A stretch of 64,000 bases of DNA, from the NCBI GenBank assembly GCA_027563935.2, contig CM050448.1, positions 63,601,843-63,665,842 of the forward strand, written 5' to 3'. Shown here piece after piece: positions 47,401-59,442 of the stretch; positions within the stretch are counted from its first letter, which is position 1; every line of letters starts with the position of its first letter. This stretch comes from Costus lasius. Lineage: Eukaryota > Streptophyta > Magnoliopsida > Zingiberales > Costaceae. A model generated the notes under the pieces. The model searched no databases. It saw only the letters and a program-made list of their open reading frames with translations, and was not told where the DNA came from. A program made the position numbers and the translations under genes.

Positions 47401-47986
47401 CTCGTGTATCCTTCTCAGCCACAGCATAGACTCTAGTCTGGACAGTAGGCTTATCTGCGCCTCTAGGCTGCATCTCAGGCTCTTTGCAGTCCCTAGCCAT
47501 GTGCCCAGATTTCTTACACTTGAAGCACACGCCATTCTTCCTATGACAATCTTTCACCAGATGTCCTCTGAGCCCACAATAACTACAAGTCCCGTTCTCA
47601 GTGTTGCTATTTCTTACATCCCTGATATCTCTGAACTGCTGCGGTGCATCCCTGGACTGCTGCGGTGCCTTGTAAGAGTAAGGCTTATACCGGCTCTTCT
47701 TGAAATCCTTGTGCCTAGGGTACTTCTTACCCTTGCCGCCACTGCCAAACTGAGGAACCGCCGCCTCAGCTGCAGGAACCACTGCCACCGTAGCATGAGA
47801 ACTCCTCTCAGATATATACCTCTCTATAGTGCGTGCTCGCCCAACTGTCTCAACATAGGTCTCCAAGTGTTGAGCACCAACCTGCTCTCGAATATCCCAT
47901 CTGAGACCTCTCAGAAACTTGGTAGCTCTCCTCTTTTCAGTGTTTATCAGGTGAGGGGCATACTTTCCCAATTTCGTGAACTGTAG
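44432..47986 (-). pseudogene. Element L gag-pol with internal RT deletion
   Basis: About 1,180 open codons in one frame. Gag C-terminal half, then zinc knuckles [14 protein letters not shown] and [14 protein letters not shown] (about 128-170); protease with [13 protein letters not shown] (Asp-Pro-Gly, unusual, about 215). RT is cut: [10 protein letters not shown] jumps straight to [15 protein letters not shown] at about 46805, losing roughly 150 residues of fingers and palm while keeping the frame. RNase H follows ([30 protein letters not shown]), then integrase with its zinc finger (VSRCLTCQ), [26 protein letters not shown] and [19 protein letters not shown], and a chromodomain-like tail ([20 protein letters not shown]). 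Without the RT palm it cannot copy itself. Confidence 0.92.
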
Positions 47987-48376
47987 CTAATACTGGTCCA
48001 CTGTCATATCACCCTGCTCTAGGTGAATAAATTCCACCTCTCGGTCCTCAACCAAGCTATCTGGGAAGTACTTCTCGTTGAATCGAGACAAGAAGTAAGG
48101 CCAATCTACAGCCTCATGTCTTTCTTCGGCAAGTCTCACCCCGCCTTTCCACCACTCATCTGCGTCAGCACGCATCATATAGGTGGACAAACATAGCTTA
48201 TCCTCATCTGAACAGCGCATAACTTGGAAAATCTTTTCCAAGACCAACTGCCAGTTCTCAGCAGTACTGGATTCTGAGCCCCCATAAAATGAGCTAGGAC
48301 CCAGTTTCTGGAATTCACTCATAAGCGAGGCATAGCGCTTGTGACACACACATACCACAGTCAGGAAAACAAACAT
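47987..48376 (-). pseudogene. Element L gag N-terminal half
   Basis: A 129-codon frame with the gag capsid domain (FYGGSESSTAENWQLVLEKI, ADEWWKGGVRL, FNEKYFPDSLVEDREVEFI). It ends at a TAG (47987-47989) after DMTVDQY and continues in the same frame as the 44432-47986 segment. The true start may be the methionine of MSEFQKLG, further in. Starts only about 65 bp after the primer-binding site. Confidence 0.88.
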
Positions 48377-48442
48377 AAACCTATTAGGTGTCTAGCAATA
48401 CACAAACATGTTTTCCCCAAACTAAGTTTTAGCTAGCCAACT

Positions 48443-48454
48443 CCTCTGATACCA
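48443..48454 (-). other. Primer-binding site of element L
   Basis: Minus-strand TGGTATCAGAGG, three bases inside the 5' LTR; initiator tRNA-Met type. Confidence 0.92.
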
Positions 48455-48457
48455 TTC

Positions 48458-51400
48458 TGTAACATCCCACATTCTTAACCCCAAACAAAGAACACAATCA
48501 CAAAGGGAATAGGATGTTTCATATAAGATCGATCAAATGCTAGGTAAAACCGAGTTCAAGAAAACACGATCTGAAAATTTTCAAAACTCCAAACACATAA
48601 AATCTTCGAATCACAAATCATAAATCTCATAAAGGTACCTGCCACCACGCAATACGTGCACTAGACATATGCACGTTACAGTTGTATCAAAACCGATTGC
48701 AAAAATACACATCAACTCCAATTTCAAAACAAATCCACAAAATCGATTTTATAAACTAATACCAAACACCGAAACCAGGCTGAAGCCCGCGGTGACACAA
48801 GAATCAACATCATTTAACTGCCACAGTCTGGCAACACAATTTTTCATAGTTCACATGGTTCACATCACATGGTTCACATAAATCATAAAATTCATATTCG
48901 GCCACAGCCAGCCTCAAATTAATTAAGCATAAACATGGGGCCACAACCGGCATCATAAGCATAAATCACAACATCAATATCATGCTAACTGCGCTCCTGC
49001 TCTATACCTGAAAATAGTGAGGGGTGAGCTACACAGCCCAGTGAGTGGATAGTCTAATTGACCATCCATAACATACACTCAAAAATATAGGCAGATTGTT
49101 TTAAAAATCTTTAACAGGAACATAATGTCAACATATCACCAGATTAAATATACAGAAGTCACATAAACAGTCAGATGTACACACTAACATAATCAACTCA
49201 GGTTCTAAACAAACTCAGGTTCTAGAGTTATACTCTAAACCAACTAAACACACATATTCTAAACCAACTAAACACACCAACACATTTTTAACCTAGTTGT
49301 CCAGCATATTCAGTAGTGACCAATATGGTCTAACCCGGCTTGGCCAAAGCACTGGGAGCTGCAAAATCTCGTGCAACACATAAACATGGACAGTGAATAG
49401 AATCAGGAGGTGGCCCCCGTCAGGTCACGACGTGGCACGCTGGTCTATCACGCCATAACATAAAACGAGAATAGAATCAGGAGGTGGCCCCCGTCAGGTC
49501 ACGACGTGGCACGCTGGTCTATCACGCCATAACATAAAACGAGAATAGAATCAGGAGGTGGCCCCTGTCTGATCAGGACATGGCACTTTGGGTCTTATAT
49601 CATTCCCAACACAAAACGAGAATGGTGACATCAAGAGGTGGCCCCTGTCTGACCAAGACATGGCACTTTGGGTCTTATACCATTCCCAACACATAAAAGA
49701 GTAATGACATCAAGAGGTGGCCCCTGTCTGACCAAGACATGGCACTTTGGGTCAAAACCCGTTCTCCCAAAAGGTTCCTACTGGACAACACACATATCTT
49801 ATTTCACATTTCACAAAGGTGGACTCCTAAGTGTCAACTAGACTCTAGGATAGCCATCACAAAATCACATCGGCAGGCTGAACATCAACCCCCATCACAA
49901 TAATCACAATAGGCAGGCTGAACATCAACCTCCTCCCATATCACAATACAGGGCTGAAATTCAAACCCTTAACATATCACATAACAGGGCTATCCCCTTG
50001 AGTTCATAGTTACACCTAGCCTTAGTCCTAACCATCACATAATCACAACACATAATATTCGAACCTCATAACCACATAATTTTCGAATTTCACATAACCA
50101 CATAATATTCACATATTCAAAGATCACTTAACATGCCAAAAATCACAAATCACAATATTTAAAAATCACATAACATAGTGTAGTCCTTAAATTTCAGGCT
50201 GGTCAGTTCAGTGTAATTTTGCTAAGTTATCAACCAATGTTCTCTATCAATATTTCATGTCATTACTTTCTAGATACACCATTCAATTAAAAATACATAA
50301 TAATACAGAAAATTCACCAAATTTCGTTCACAATTAACATAAATGTAGAATATCACAACTTCATAGTTTTCTACTAGTTCTGATAACAAAAGACTGAAAT
50401 ACCCCTAGTTCAAAGTTTAAGTCATGCAGGAAAAGTTATCCAAAAATTTCGTAAAAATATTCATTACATCCCTCATGATCCCTAGATTCGAGATTTCAAG
50501 TTTTCCCCAATTTTAACTAGAAAATTTACCGAATTACCCCTAGGTCAATGTCAGTCAACAGAAACTTTTATTTCTAAAAATTCTCAAAAAAATACAGTAG
50601 AGTCCTCATATGCCTAATTTCATGAATATCAAGTTTTCCCCAAATTTTACCCATGCATTTGGGCGTAACTTCATGAAGAAGAGTCGAAATTCTCATTCAA
50701 GCCCTAAACTTCATGCAATTGAAAAACTAAAGCTACATACATGCTTAAACAAGGTCTAATTGATGATTAGAAGCCTTAAAAATGAAAAGCCCTAATTCTC
50801 ATACAATCTAGGGTTTTCGAAATTTTAGGGAAAACATAGAAACATGTACAAAAATTGAAATTAAGGGTTCATGCCATGTTTCTAAGCAATAATCTCAAGC
50901 ATACATGGATTAAGTGGAAGAGAAAATCCACTCACCTCTTAAACCGAAAATTTTCCACAAAAGAAATCGTTCAAAGCCTTTGATGTCACCACCAAACACC
51001 AAGGAAATTTCTTCACTTCAAGGAAAAATCGCCAAGGGGAAGAAGATGAAGAAAATCACCTCAACAACTCCAAGAATCGCCTTCTTCTTTGCCCTAGCCG
51101 CCCCAAGATTTCCTCAAGCCAAAAAAAAACGCCCACAATCTCACCCTAGTCGATATTACCACTTAAACTTTGGGTTTTTAAATTTTAAACCCATTAACCA
51201 ATTAATTCCAATAGGGTTTAACCCATTTAACTCATAATTTCGAATTTTTCAAACCCAATAACCCATAGTTAACCAATTAATTTAATTAACTTAACCATTA
51301 ACCATTCACTTAACCGAAATCCAATAAAGGACTTAATTAATATCCAATAAGGATTTAATTAACCAATAAGGTCTAATTAATTAACTTACAATTTACAACC

Positions 51401-51711
51401 CATAAATCCTAATTAATTTATCATGGACAACCAATAATAATTTATCATAAATTAACAGCCAATAATCAAATCAATAATCTCTAATTAATTTACAATAAAT
51501 TAACAACCAAATAAACTCAAATCCATTAATTACAAATTAACAATCAATAAATCAGTTAATTAACAACAAAATCTCTAGTTAATTTATCATAAATTAACAA
51601 TCAATACTCAGGAATAATAACTCAGTCAATAATTTTATTTACATCAATAATTTATCATAATTTATCATAGAAAATAATGCTTACCAGAACTTAAGATCCT
51701 TGGATCTTACA
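48458..51711 (-). repeat. 5' LTR of element L (3,254 bp)
   Basis: Same length as the 3' LTR and identical apart from one noticed base. It would drive transcription toward lower coordinates. The tandem-repeat block is at about 49394-49759. Confidence 0.95.
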
Positions 51712-51716
51712 CTTAC

Positions 51717-53669
51717 TCACGAATGCAAGTCTCTCGTCCAAGCAAGAGAAGGTGACGAACATTGAATCAAAAAACGTTGAGGCGTTGATCAAAGTAGCGC
51801 TTATTACTTTCCAAAAATAGCAAGCAATGAAGTCATGCGCTCATGATCACAAAAACCGATCAAAACGCCTCAAGCCTTGAACCATGCGTTCACTCATGTG
51901 AACCGGTTCAATTTTAGTCTGGTTCAAAGACCAATTAACCCAAGCTATTCGGTCTAGATCACATCAAACCCTAAGGCTCAAGATCTAACCGTTCATCTCC
52001 TGATGCTCCTGATCTCACCGATCTAGCATCACCTCTCTCGATCGAAGCTTACCGATCTCAAGCCCTAATCAATCAAACATGATCAGACCAGATCTCACTT
52101 ACAATCAGAGATTACATCCCTTTAAACTGAACCCAAACAATTCAGTCCACACGATCTGACTTAAGTAAGCCATATCTTCAAATTGTGCGACCCTGAGGGT
52201 TTCCTTTAAATGTCGGTAACGATAACTTACGTTATCACGATCAGTGAGGGGTATCTAGCAACACATCACTGTCTCCCGATATAAAGGAAAGAGTCTTCCA
52301 AGACTACTCCCAAAACACAGCACAAGTGTGAATCCACTTCACGAGGCATACATGTTTCCTTTGCCACTGGATGTTCTTATTGGACAAGCGTGTCAAGCCT
52401 GTAGCTCCAATATGATGAGCATGATTAGATCAGATGAACACTGTCACCTGGGTATGGCCATACACTTTCTCAATCATCTCATCCAGGGGGGCCCCTTTAG
52501 AACATCACACTCCAATCCAGGAGATGGCAATCCTATATCTATCACTAGTGCCCTAACCTGACTCAAGCTCATTATCCAAGATAGTCTATAATCATTATAT
52601 TTCAAATGATATTGAACTACCTCAAAACAATGACAATCATCATTTAGAAACACAAGTGATCTCAAGTCAGAGGACATGTGCCACTTGTTGCAATCAAGGA
52701 TTATTCACATTGTGACAAGCAATTGAATATCCCAGTAGGGTCTATCCAGTACATCCAATGTACCCATGAGTCTACATCTTATTCCATGCTCGAAGCATCC
52801 TATAAGATTAGAACACATATTAGTCTCAATCACATCATGGCTGTCTCAGGTTCACCAAGATATCTCGACTAAGGACAATATAGCATGTCAGCCTAGCTGA
52901 ACAGCTTTGAGACATTATTCAGAAGAACACACATTGCAGCAGATGATGTAACAACCTGAATAATAACCATTGCCTTTATAAACATAAGAGTTTATACATG
53001 ATACTGTTACAATCCCAAGGCCTCAAACATTAGCCTTAAGGGCATACCCCAACATTGGTCATGACTCAACAAGTGTGGCCACACTTTCCTGTCATGCACC
53101 AATAAGGTGGGGCGCCCCGTGGTGGATATCATGCTTCCTCGGAAGGAAGGGGCAAATCCTACTATTGGTCATCCATGTCTCTACGTGACTTATGACATGC
53201 CCAATGACAGTCGTTTTGATCTCCCAATTACGGAGAGACGTAAGACTGTATTAAAGCATACCCTTCATCAAGTCTAGACATGAATACCTCAAGTCTAAGG
53301 ATCAATGCAAACCTCTTGCATGTGAGATTGACTCGTTGACTAGACAAGTCAATCCTCACGGTGGATCACTCCAGTGCATCCAATGCACCTGTATGTCTGC
53401 GTTACTGTGCCCCGCACCTAACCAGCCCATACACCAGTCTCACATGTACCAAAGCTGTCCCATATCTGCTAAGGTACCTTGACTGGGGATAGCTTGTGAG
53501 AATGGATCCAATCCAAACTCCTGGGACATTATATATGCAACTCAATACATCTACGCAGGTAGAGAAGTCTGCATAATAACGACCATGCCTTTAATAATTC
53601 TATCAAAGTACTTTCATAACAATGCCTGACCATGTCCATACATTGGTCTGCAGGGCATATACACCAACA
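51717..53669 (-). repeat. 3' LTR of element A, right piece
   Basis: Continues A's 3' LTR after L and its CTTAC duplication (51712-51716). Near-identical to 59767-61716. G-type LTR sequence runs to ACCCCAACA (about 53055); the remaining ~614 bp from TTGGTCATGACTC to CACCAACA is D-type, matching 11105-11724. Confidence 0.92.
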
Positions 53670-53944
53670 ATCTCCCACTTGCACTAAGACCAAGGGCAAC
53701 TGATGTTTAATCAGTCCCTATGTCTCTAGTATGACTTATTTAGCTTCCGCTGCGCCAGAGGCTACGTCAGTGGGTTTTTCCAGATTGCTATCTGTGTTTA
53801 TTTTAACTAGTTTGAATCATCATCTTTATCCATGATCTCTAAGATCAGATGATATCGCTGCAGTACATACTTGAGTGCTAAGTTCCTTTACACATGCTTA
53901 CGGCCCCAGTAAGAACTATACTGGACCATTAAGCATCAGGGACT
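53670..53944 (-). pseudogene. Element A 3' tail of D/B type
   Basis: Starts with the polypurine tract (53670-53682). Differs from the start of element B (61717-61991) at one base seen, and is homologous to D at 11725-12000. It is a decayed RNase H end with no open frame. It replaces the last ~60 RNase H residues that element C retains. The homology changes sharply at 53944/53945. Confidence 0.88.
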
Positions 53945-56900
53945 TCTGGTGCGACCGTGGTTCCTTTGCTTGTGCGATTGCTCCAGTGTTATCACAGAAG
54001 ATAACCAAAGGATCTGCACTCGAAGGAACAACACCAAGTTCCTGAATGAACTTACGAATCCACACTGCCTCCTTGGATGCTTCCGAGGCTGCAACATACT
54101 CGGCTTCTGTTGTGGAATCAGCAACAGTAGACTGTTTGAAACTTTTCCACACCACTGCTCCTCCATTCAAGCTAAAAACATAGCCTGATTGCGATCGGAA
54201 ATCATCCTGGTCCGACTGGAACGAAGCGTCAGTATATCCTTCAATACTGAGTTCTTCCTGACCACCATATATCAAGAACATATCTTTGGTCCTCCGCAGA
54301 TATTTCAAAATGTTCTTGACTGCAATCCAGTGCGCCAAACCTGGATTACTTTGGAACCGACTGGTCACGCTTAACCCGTAAGCGACGTCTGGGCGAGTAC
54401 ACAACATCGCATACATAATGGACCCAATAGCCGAAGCATAAGGCGTATTGTCCATTTCATCTTTCTCAGTCTGTGTTTGTGGACACTGACTCTTCGAAAG
54501 ATTCAGACCATGTCTGACTGGAAGATATCCTCTTTTAGAATTCTCTAAATGAAATCTCTCTAGGACTTTATCGATGTAAGTACTCTGGCACAGCCCGAGA
54601 AGCCTCTTAGATCTATCCCTGTAGATCTTCACACCTAATACATAGGCTGCTTCTCCTAGATCTTTCATCTGGAAACATTTTCCTAACCATGCTTTAACAG
54701 CATGCAGTTCAGGAATATCGTTTCCAATGATCAAGATATCATCGACGTAGAGGACTAGGAAAGTAATTACGCTCCCACTAAACCTCTTATATACACACGG
54801 GTCATCTTCATTCTTGATGAAACCAAACTCAGAGATTGATTCATCAAAACGAATATTCCAGCTTCTAGATGCTTGTTTAAGTCCATAAATGGACTTCTTT
54901 AACTTGCATATTTTATGACGATCTGATGGATTAGTGAAACCTTCAGGTTGTGTCATATACACATCCTCATCCAGTTTTCCATTAAGGAAAGCGGTCTTCA
55001 CATCCATCTGCCAGATCTCATAATCGTAATATGCTGCTATCGCGAAAAGAATCCGAATAGACTTGAACATGGCTACTGGAGAGAAAGTTTCATCATAATC
55101 TATCCCGTAGATTTGTTTGAAACCTTTCGCTACTAGCCTGCCTTTATTGGTAACCACGTTACCATCCATGTCAATCTTCTTCTTGAAGATCCATTTACAG
55201 CCTATAGGGATTACTCCCAGAGGCGGATCAACCAAATCCCAGACTTGGTTATCTGACATGGAGTCCATTTCGGCTCGCATAGCTTCAAGCCATCTAGCTG
55301 ACTCCGGTCCACTGACCGCATCCGCATAAGTGAGGGGTTCATCATTATCAATGATGTAGACTCCGTCATAGCGCTCAGGCTGTCGACGGATCCTTCCCGA
55401 TCTTCGCGGTTCCCGTGATATCTGAGCCTCAGGTTGTTCAGTAACCTGATCTACCGGCTCAGGCTCATCCAACTGTGCTTGACTACTTTGTCCTTCCTCT
55501 GGATTCTCATCCAGCTTTATTTCTCTCCCACTGGCCTCTTGCAGAAGAAACTCCTTCTCAAGAAAAATGGCCGTCCGAGCAACAAATACCTTGTTCTCTT
55601 TGGGATCGTAGAAATAATAACCCTTAGTTTCCTTAGAGTAACCGACAAAGACACATTTCTCAGATCTGCTCTCTAGTTTCCCAGAGGCGAGCTTTTTGAC
55701 ATAAGCCTCGCAGCCCCAGATCCTGATAAATGTCAAGCTCGGCTGTTTCCCATACCATAACTCATATGGCGTCTTTGAAACGGCCTTGCATGGCACTCGG
55801 TTTAGTACCTTTGCAGCTGTTTCCAGTGCAAATCCCCAAAAGGAGTAAGGTAGAGTAGCCTGACTCATCATAGAACGAACCATGTCTAGTAACGTTCAAT
55901 TTCTCCTCTCGGACACACCATTCCATTGCGGTGTTCCTGGCGGAGTGAGCTGTGAGATAATCCCACACTCTTTTAGATAGTCAGTAAACGCATGACTCAA
56001 GTATTCTCCACCTCGATCAGAACGAAGTGCCTTGATATTTCGGCCTAGCTGATTCTGTACTTCATTCTTGAACTCTTTGAACTTGTCAAAAGATTCACTC
56101 TTATGTCTCATAAGATAGACATAACCATACCTACTGAAATCATCAGTAAAGGTAATGAAGTACGAATAGCCACCTCTGGCATGTTTACTAAACGGCCCAC
56201 ACACATCACTGTGTATAAGGTCAAGTAAACCTGAAGCCCTTTGACCTTTATTAGGAAAAGGAGACTTCGTCATTTTTCCCATTAAACAAGCTTTGCATGT
56301 ATCAATCTCCTCATAGGAGAATGATCCCAGCAGTCCATGATCATGCAACCGCTTAATGCGCTTCTTGTTAATATGGCCTAAACGACTATGCCATAGCAAG
56401 GTGCTGTCATCAGCATACTTGGCTTTCTTATTATCAATGTTTTGTATAGAATATTCCATGTCCAACATGAATAACCCATTGTTAATTGAACCAGTAGCAT
56501 AAACAATATTATCAAGAGTAAGATAACACTTTGAAATCTTGCATTCAAAGGAAAACCCTTTCCTGACAAGAGCAGGAATAGAGATAATATTTTTGGTAAT
56601 ACTGGGTACAAAGTAACAATTGTTTAATTCTAATACAATGCCAGATGGTAATGAGATGTAATAATCCCCTACAGCAACAGCAGCAACCCGTGCCCCGTTT
56701 CCAACTCGTAGGTCCACCTCATGCTGTCCCACCTGTCTTCTTCTCTTGAGTTCCTGTACATTTGAACAAATGTGAACTCCACATGCAGTGTCCAACACCC
56801 ATGAAATGGAAGAAGATGATATCATGACCTCAGTCACAAATATACCTGAGCCAGAAGTGATGCTTCCCTTCTTGTCTCCTTGGAGTGCTTTACAGTCCTT

Positions 56901-57650
56901 TTTCCAGTGACCCAGCTGGCCACAGTGGAAACACCTGTTGTCCTTCGACCGCTTAACCTTCTGTTTCAGAGCCTTACTGTAGTTCTTGACAGGGGCTTTG
57001 CCCTTCTTCCCCTTCTTCTTGTTCCTGGAAGGAACCATTAAGACAGAGGTTGAAGGTTTTCCCTTCAGAGTTTCCTCAGTAGTCAAGAGCATATTCAGCA
57101 GCTCTGCCGGAGTACAATCGATTTTGTTCATATTAAAGTTAATAATGAACGCATCGAAAGAAGGCGGGAGAGACTGCAGAATAATGTCTACAGCAAGCTC
57201 CTGGTTGATGGTATGCCCCAGTTTCTCCAGAGCCTCTTTGTGCCCAATCATCTTGAGCACGTGAGCTCCCACTGGGCTCCCTTCAGCCAGTTTGCTCTGA
57301 AAGAAAAGCTTTGTCAGATTATAGCGTTCTGTCCTCGCCTGTGCAGCATACAGCATCTTGAGGTTCGCTATAATTTCTATAGCAGACATATCCTCATGCT
57401 GACGCTGCAGCGGTGGCGTCATAGACGCTAGCATCAGGCAAGCGACATCAATGCTATCATTGACGTGATTTTCTTAGGCATCGCGAACCGCCCTTGCGGC
57501 GTTCGCAGCGGGTTGAGGCGGCACAGCCGTTTCGAGGACATACAGTTTCCTCTCAGCCTTAAGAACAATCTTAAGGTGTCCGAACCAGTCTGAGAAGTTT
57601 GGCCCAGCAAACTTCTCCCTTTCCAGTAGGGATCGCACATTGAAGCTCAT
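53945..57650 (-). pseudogene. Element A gag-pol, near-complete with two stops
   Basis: Copia polyprotein in a single frame from ATG 57650 (MSFNVRSLLER). Stops are TAA at 57474-57476 in Gag and TGA at 55896-55898, just after the integrase catalytic Glu (VSERRN). Domains: Gag; zinc knuckle CFHCGQLGHWKKDC; protease WVLDTACGVHIC; integrase HHCC finger (HSRLGHINKKRIKRLH, CKACLMGK), HSDVCGPF and RSDRGGEYLS; RT with VAKGFKQIYGIDYDETFSPV, IWQMDVKTAFLNG and VLYVDDILIIGND; RNase H with GYTDASFQSD, STTEAEYVAASEASKEA and FCDNTGAIAQAKEPRSHQKS. The RNase H end is lost at 53945, and the open frame runs into the D/B tail (stop at 53916). Both stops are sense codons in element G. Confidence 0.92.
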
Positions 57651-59428
57651 GGTGTTCGTTGCTGCAGGAATCTACAACAATGCAAGAACAGCAAGGTCAG
57701 TATCAATGTTTAGAATCAATCCAGGACTTAAGAAAGATTCTTTTCTCACTATTTTGTCTGACTGAAAAATCCATTAAAACAGTCCGAAAGAGTAACACTC
57801 TTTTAGTGAGATGGGATCCAGATTTCATACTTGGTCTCCGCGTCCCGCTCAGGCGAGATAAGATGCACAGAGAGTACAAGCACTAATTTCTGGTAGGCAG
57901 TCCCTGCCAATCGCCAACCCGTGCGATTCCCCTTCATCTGGGCAATCCAGCAGACTGTGCCAACTGAGTTGGTACAACACAGTCTCTGATCCCACAGATG
58001 GCTGCCTCCATGTGCTACCATATGCGCCACATATGTAGCCTACATGGTCAAGTTGACCCGACCTACTCCCTGGACCACCACGTGCTATGCTGAGCAACGA
58101 GAAGCGATAAATCCCTTCTTTGTAACACGCAGGTGAAATCCCGCACCGTCTGAAGATAGATGGACATGCCCACTGAGTGGGTACAACACGGCTCCAACGA
58201 TAGTCAGAACAGTGAGGTTTCGCGTCAGAAGGCTATCGAGCTTGATATTTTAGCGTTGGATTTTAACGGTCTTTTATCTTCTTTACTATCATTCAACCTA
58301 TGGTGATAGCAGAAGATAAATAAATCATGCATTTCTAATTATTTAGAAAATAAAAGAAAGCATGGATCTTATGTGGTAAAAGCCCATTAAGCCTAAGTAA
58401 GACCTTAACCTAAATTAAGTCTTCACTTGCTTTCTTCATGGGGCTTTTGCTTCTCATCTGGCCCAACCCAGGGCCTAAGCGCCTTCTGCAGCTCAGGTGC
58501 ACCCACCAGGTAGATGCGCCTGTCATAGGGTCAAACCCTAGACCTCCCACCTGGTCAAGCCACTGCTGCATGCGCCTCTGCCATGTGTGTTTTGTGCTCT
58601 TGTCAGATTATATTACATTTTAATCTATCTAGACAAGCTTGACTCGCAGGTCAATTATACAATAAATTAATTAAAAATGTGATTCGCAGATCACAAAAAT
58701 AATAATTTGCCAGGCTCGCAGGCCCCAGCACAGCACACATTAAAAGGGCAACCCACATAAGATTAAATAAACAAGCACATGGCATCCACTCATCATGTGA
58801 TCCATTTAACAAGAAAATAAAATTTTGAAAACCCATTGGCATCAATTTTAATTCTCTTATGTGCCCTACAACCTTACAACGGTCCATTGATAGGGATCCA
58901 CTCATCCAACTAGTTGGATCCATTGCCCTTGCATGCACCAAGTCCTAACTGACTCGAGTTGACCTAATGGTCAACCATGCATGCGCCAAGGGCTGAACAT
59001 CCCTCATGAGTTTCGGCAAGCGGGTGTGACCCCGGGCCTAACTCATGTGTGTTCACTAGTCGTCTCAATCAGACCTCGCTACATGCCCTTGATGCAGTCA
59101 ACCTATAGCCACCTCGTGCTTGCGCACAGGTGCTATCTGGTCAACCCATCTAGGCTGTCAGATGGTCTGATCAGACTATTTGGATCCTTCCTAGAGGTTG
59201 ACTTCAACCCCATCAACCCGTCTAAGGGTTTACAGTAGGCGCTTAGATCTAAAGTAGGGGCGTGCAAGTGGAGTTTTGACAAAACAACAACAACATGCGC
59301 CAAGATAAAACATGCGCAACCAACATGAGTAAAACATACAAGCATGTATTTTCTCATGTTAACATTAGATCTATGCATGGATCACACAAATACATTAAGC
59401 AATCATATGAACAAGTATAGAACCGCAT
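57651..59428 (-). other. Element A leader
   Basis: 1.8 kb between the primer-binding site and gag, collinear with G's leader (1804-3634) at high identity in blocks. No coding region. Frames such as 57803-58030 recur in G only because the DNA is conserved. Confidence 0.8.
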
Positions 59429-59440
59429 CCTCTGATACCA
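59429..59440 (-). other. Primer-binding site of element A
   Basis: Minus-strand TGGTATCAGAGG, two bases inside the 5' LTR (59443). Confidence 0.92.
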
Positions 59441-59442
59441 AT

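Larger units (their letters stand above)
41149..51711 (-). mobile_element. Gypsy element L: young Tekay/Del-like chromovirus (10,563 bp)
   Basis: Complete structure on the minus strand: 5' LTR 48458-51711, primer-binding site, gag-pol, polypurine tract, 3' LTR 41149-44402. The target duplication is CTTAC (41144-41148 and 51712-51716). Both LTRs are exactly 3,254 bp, and I saw one mismatch (G near 43373 against A near 50682), so insertion was very recent. Very long LTRs plus an integrase with a chromodomain-like tail fit the Tekay/Del group; this is inferred. Coding lesions: a TAG stop in gag and an in-frame deletion of most of RT. Confidence 0.95.

Noticed and set aside
57434..57640. 68-codon frame overlapping A gag start (and its twin 1587-1793)
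   Set aside because: Shadow frame of the real Gag start, which reads MSFNVRSLLER or MNFNVRSLLER from 57650 or 1803.
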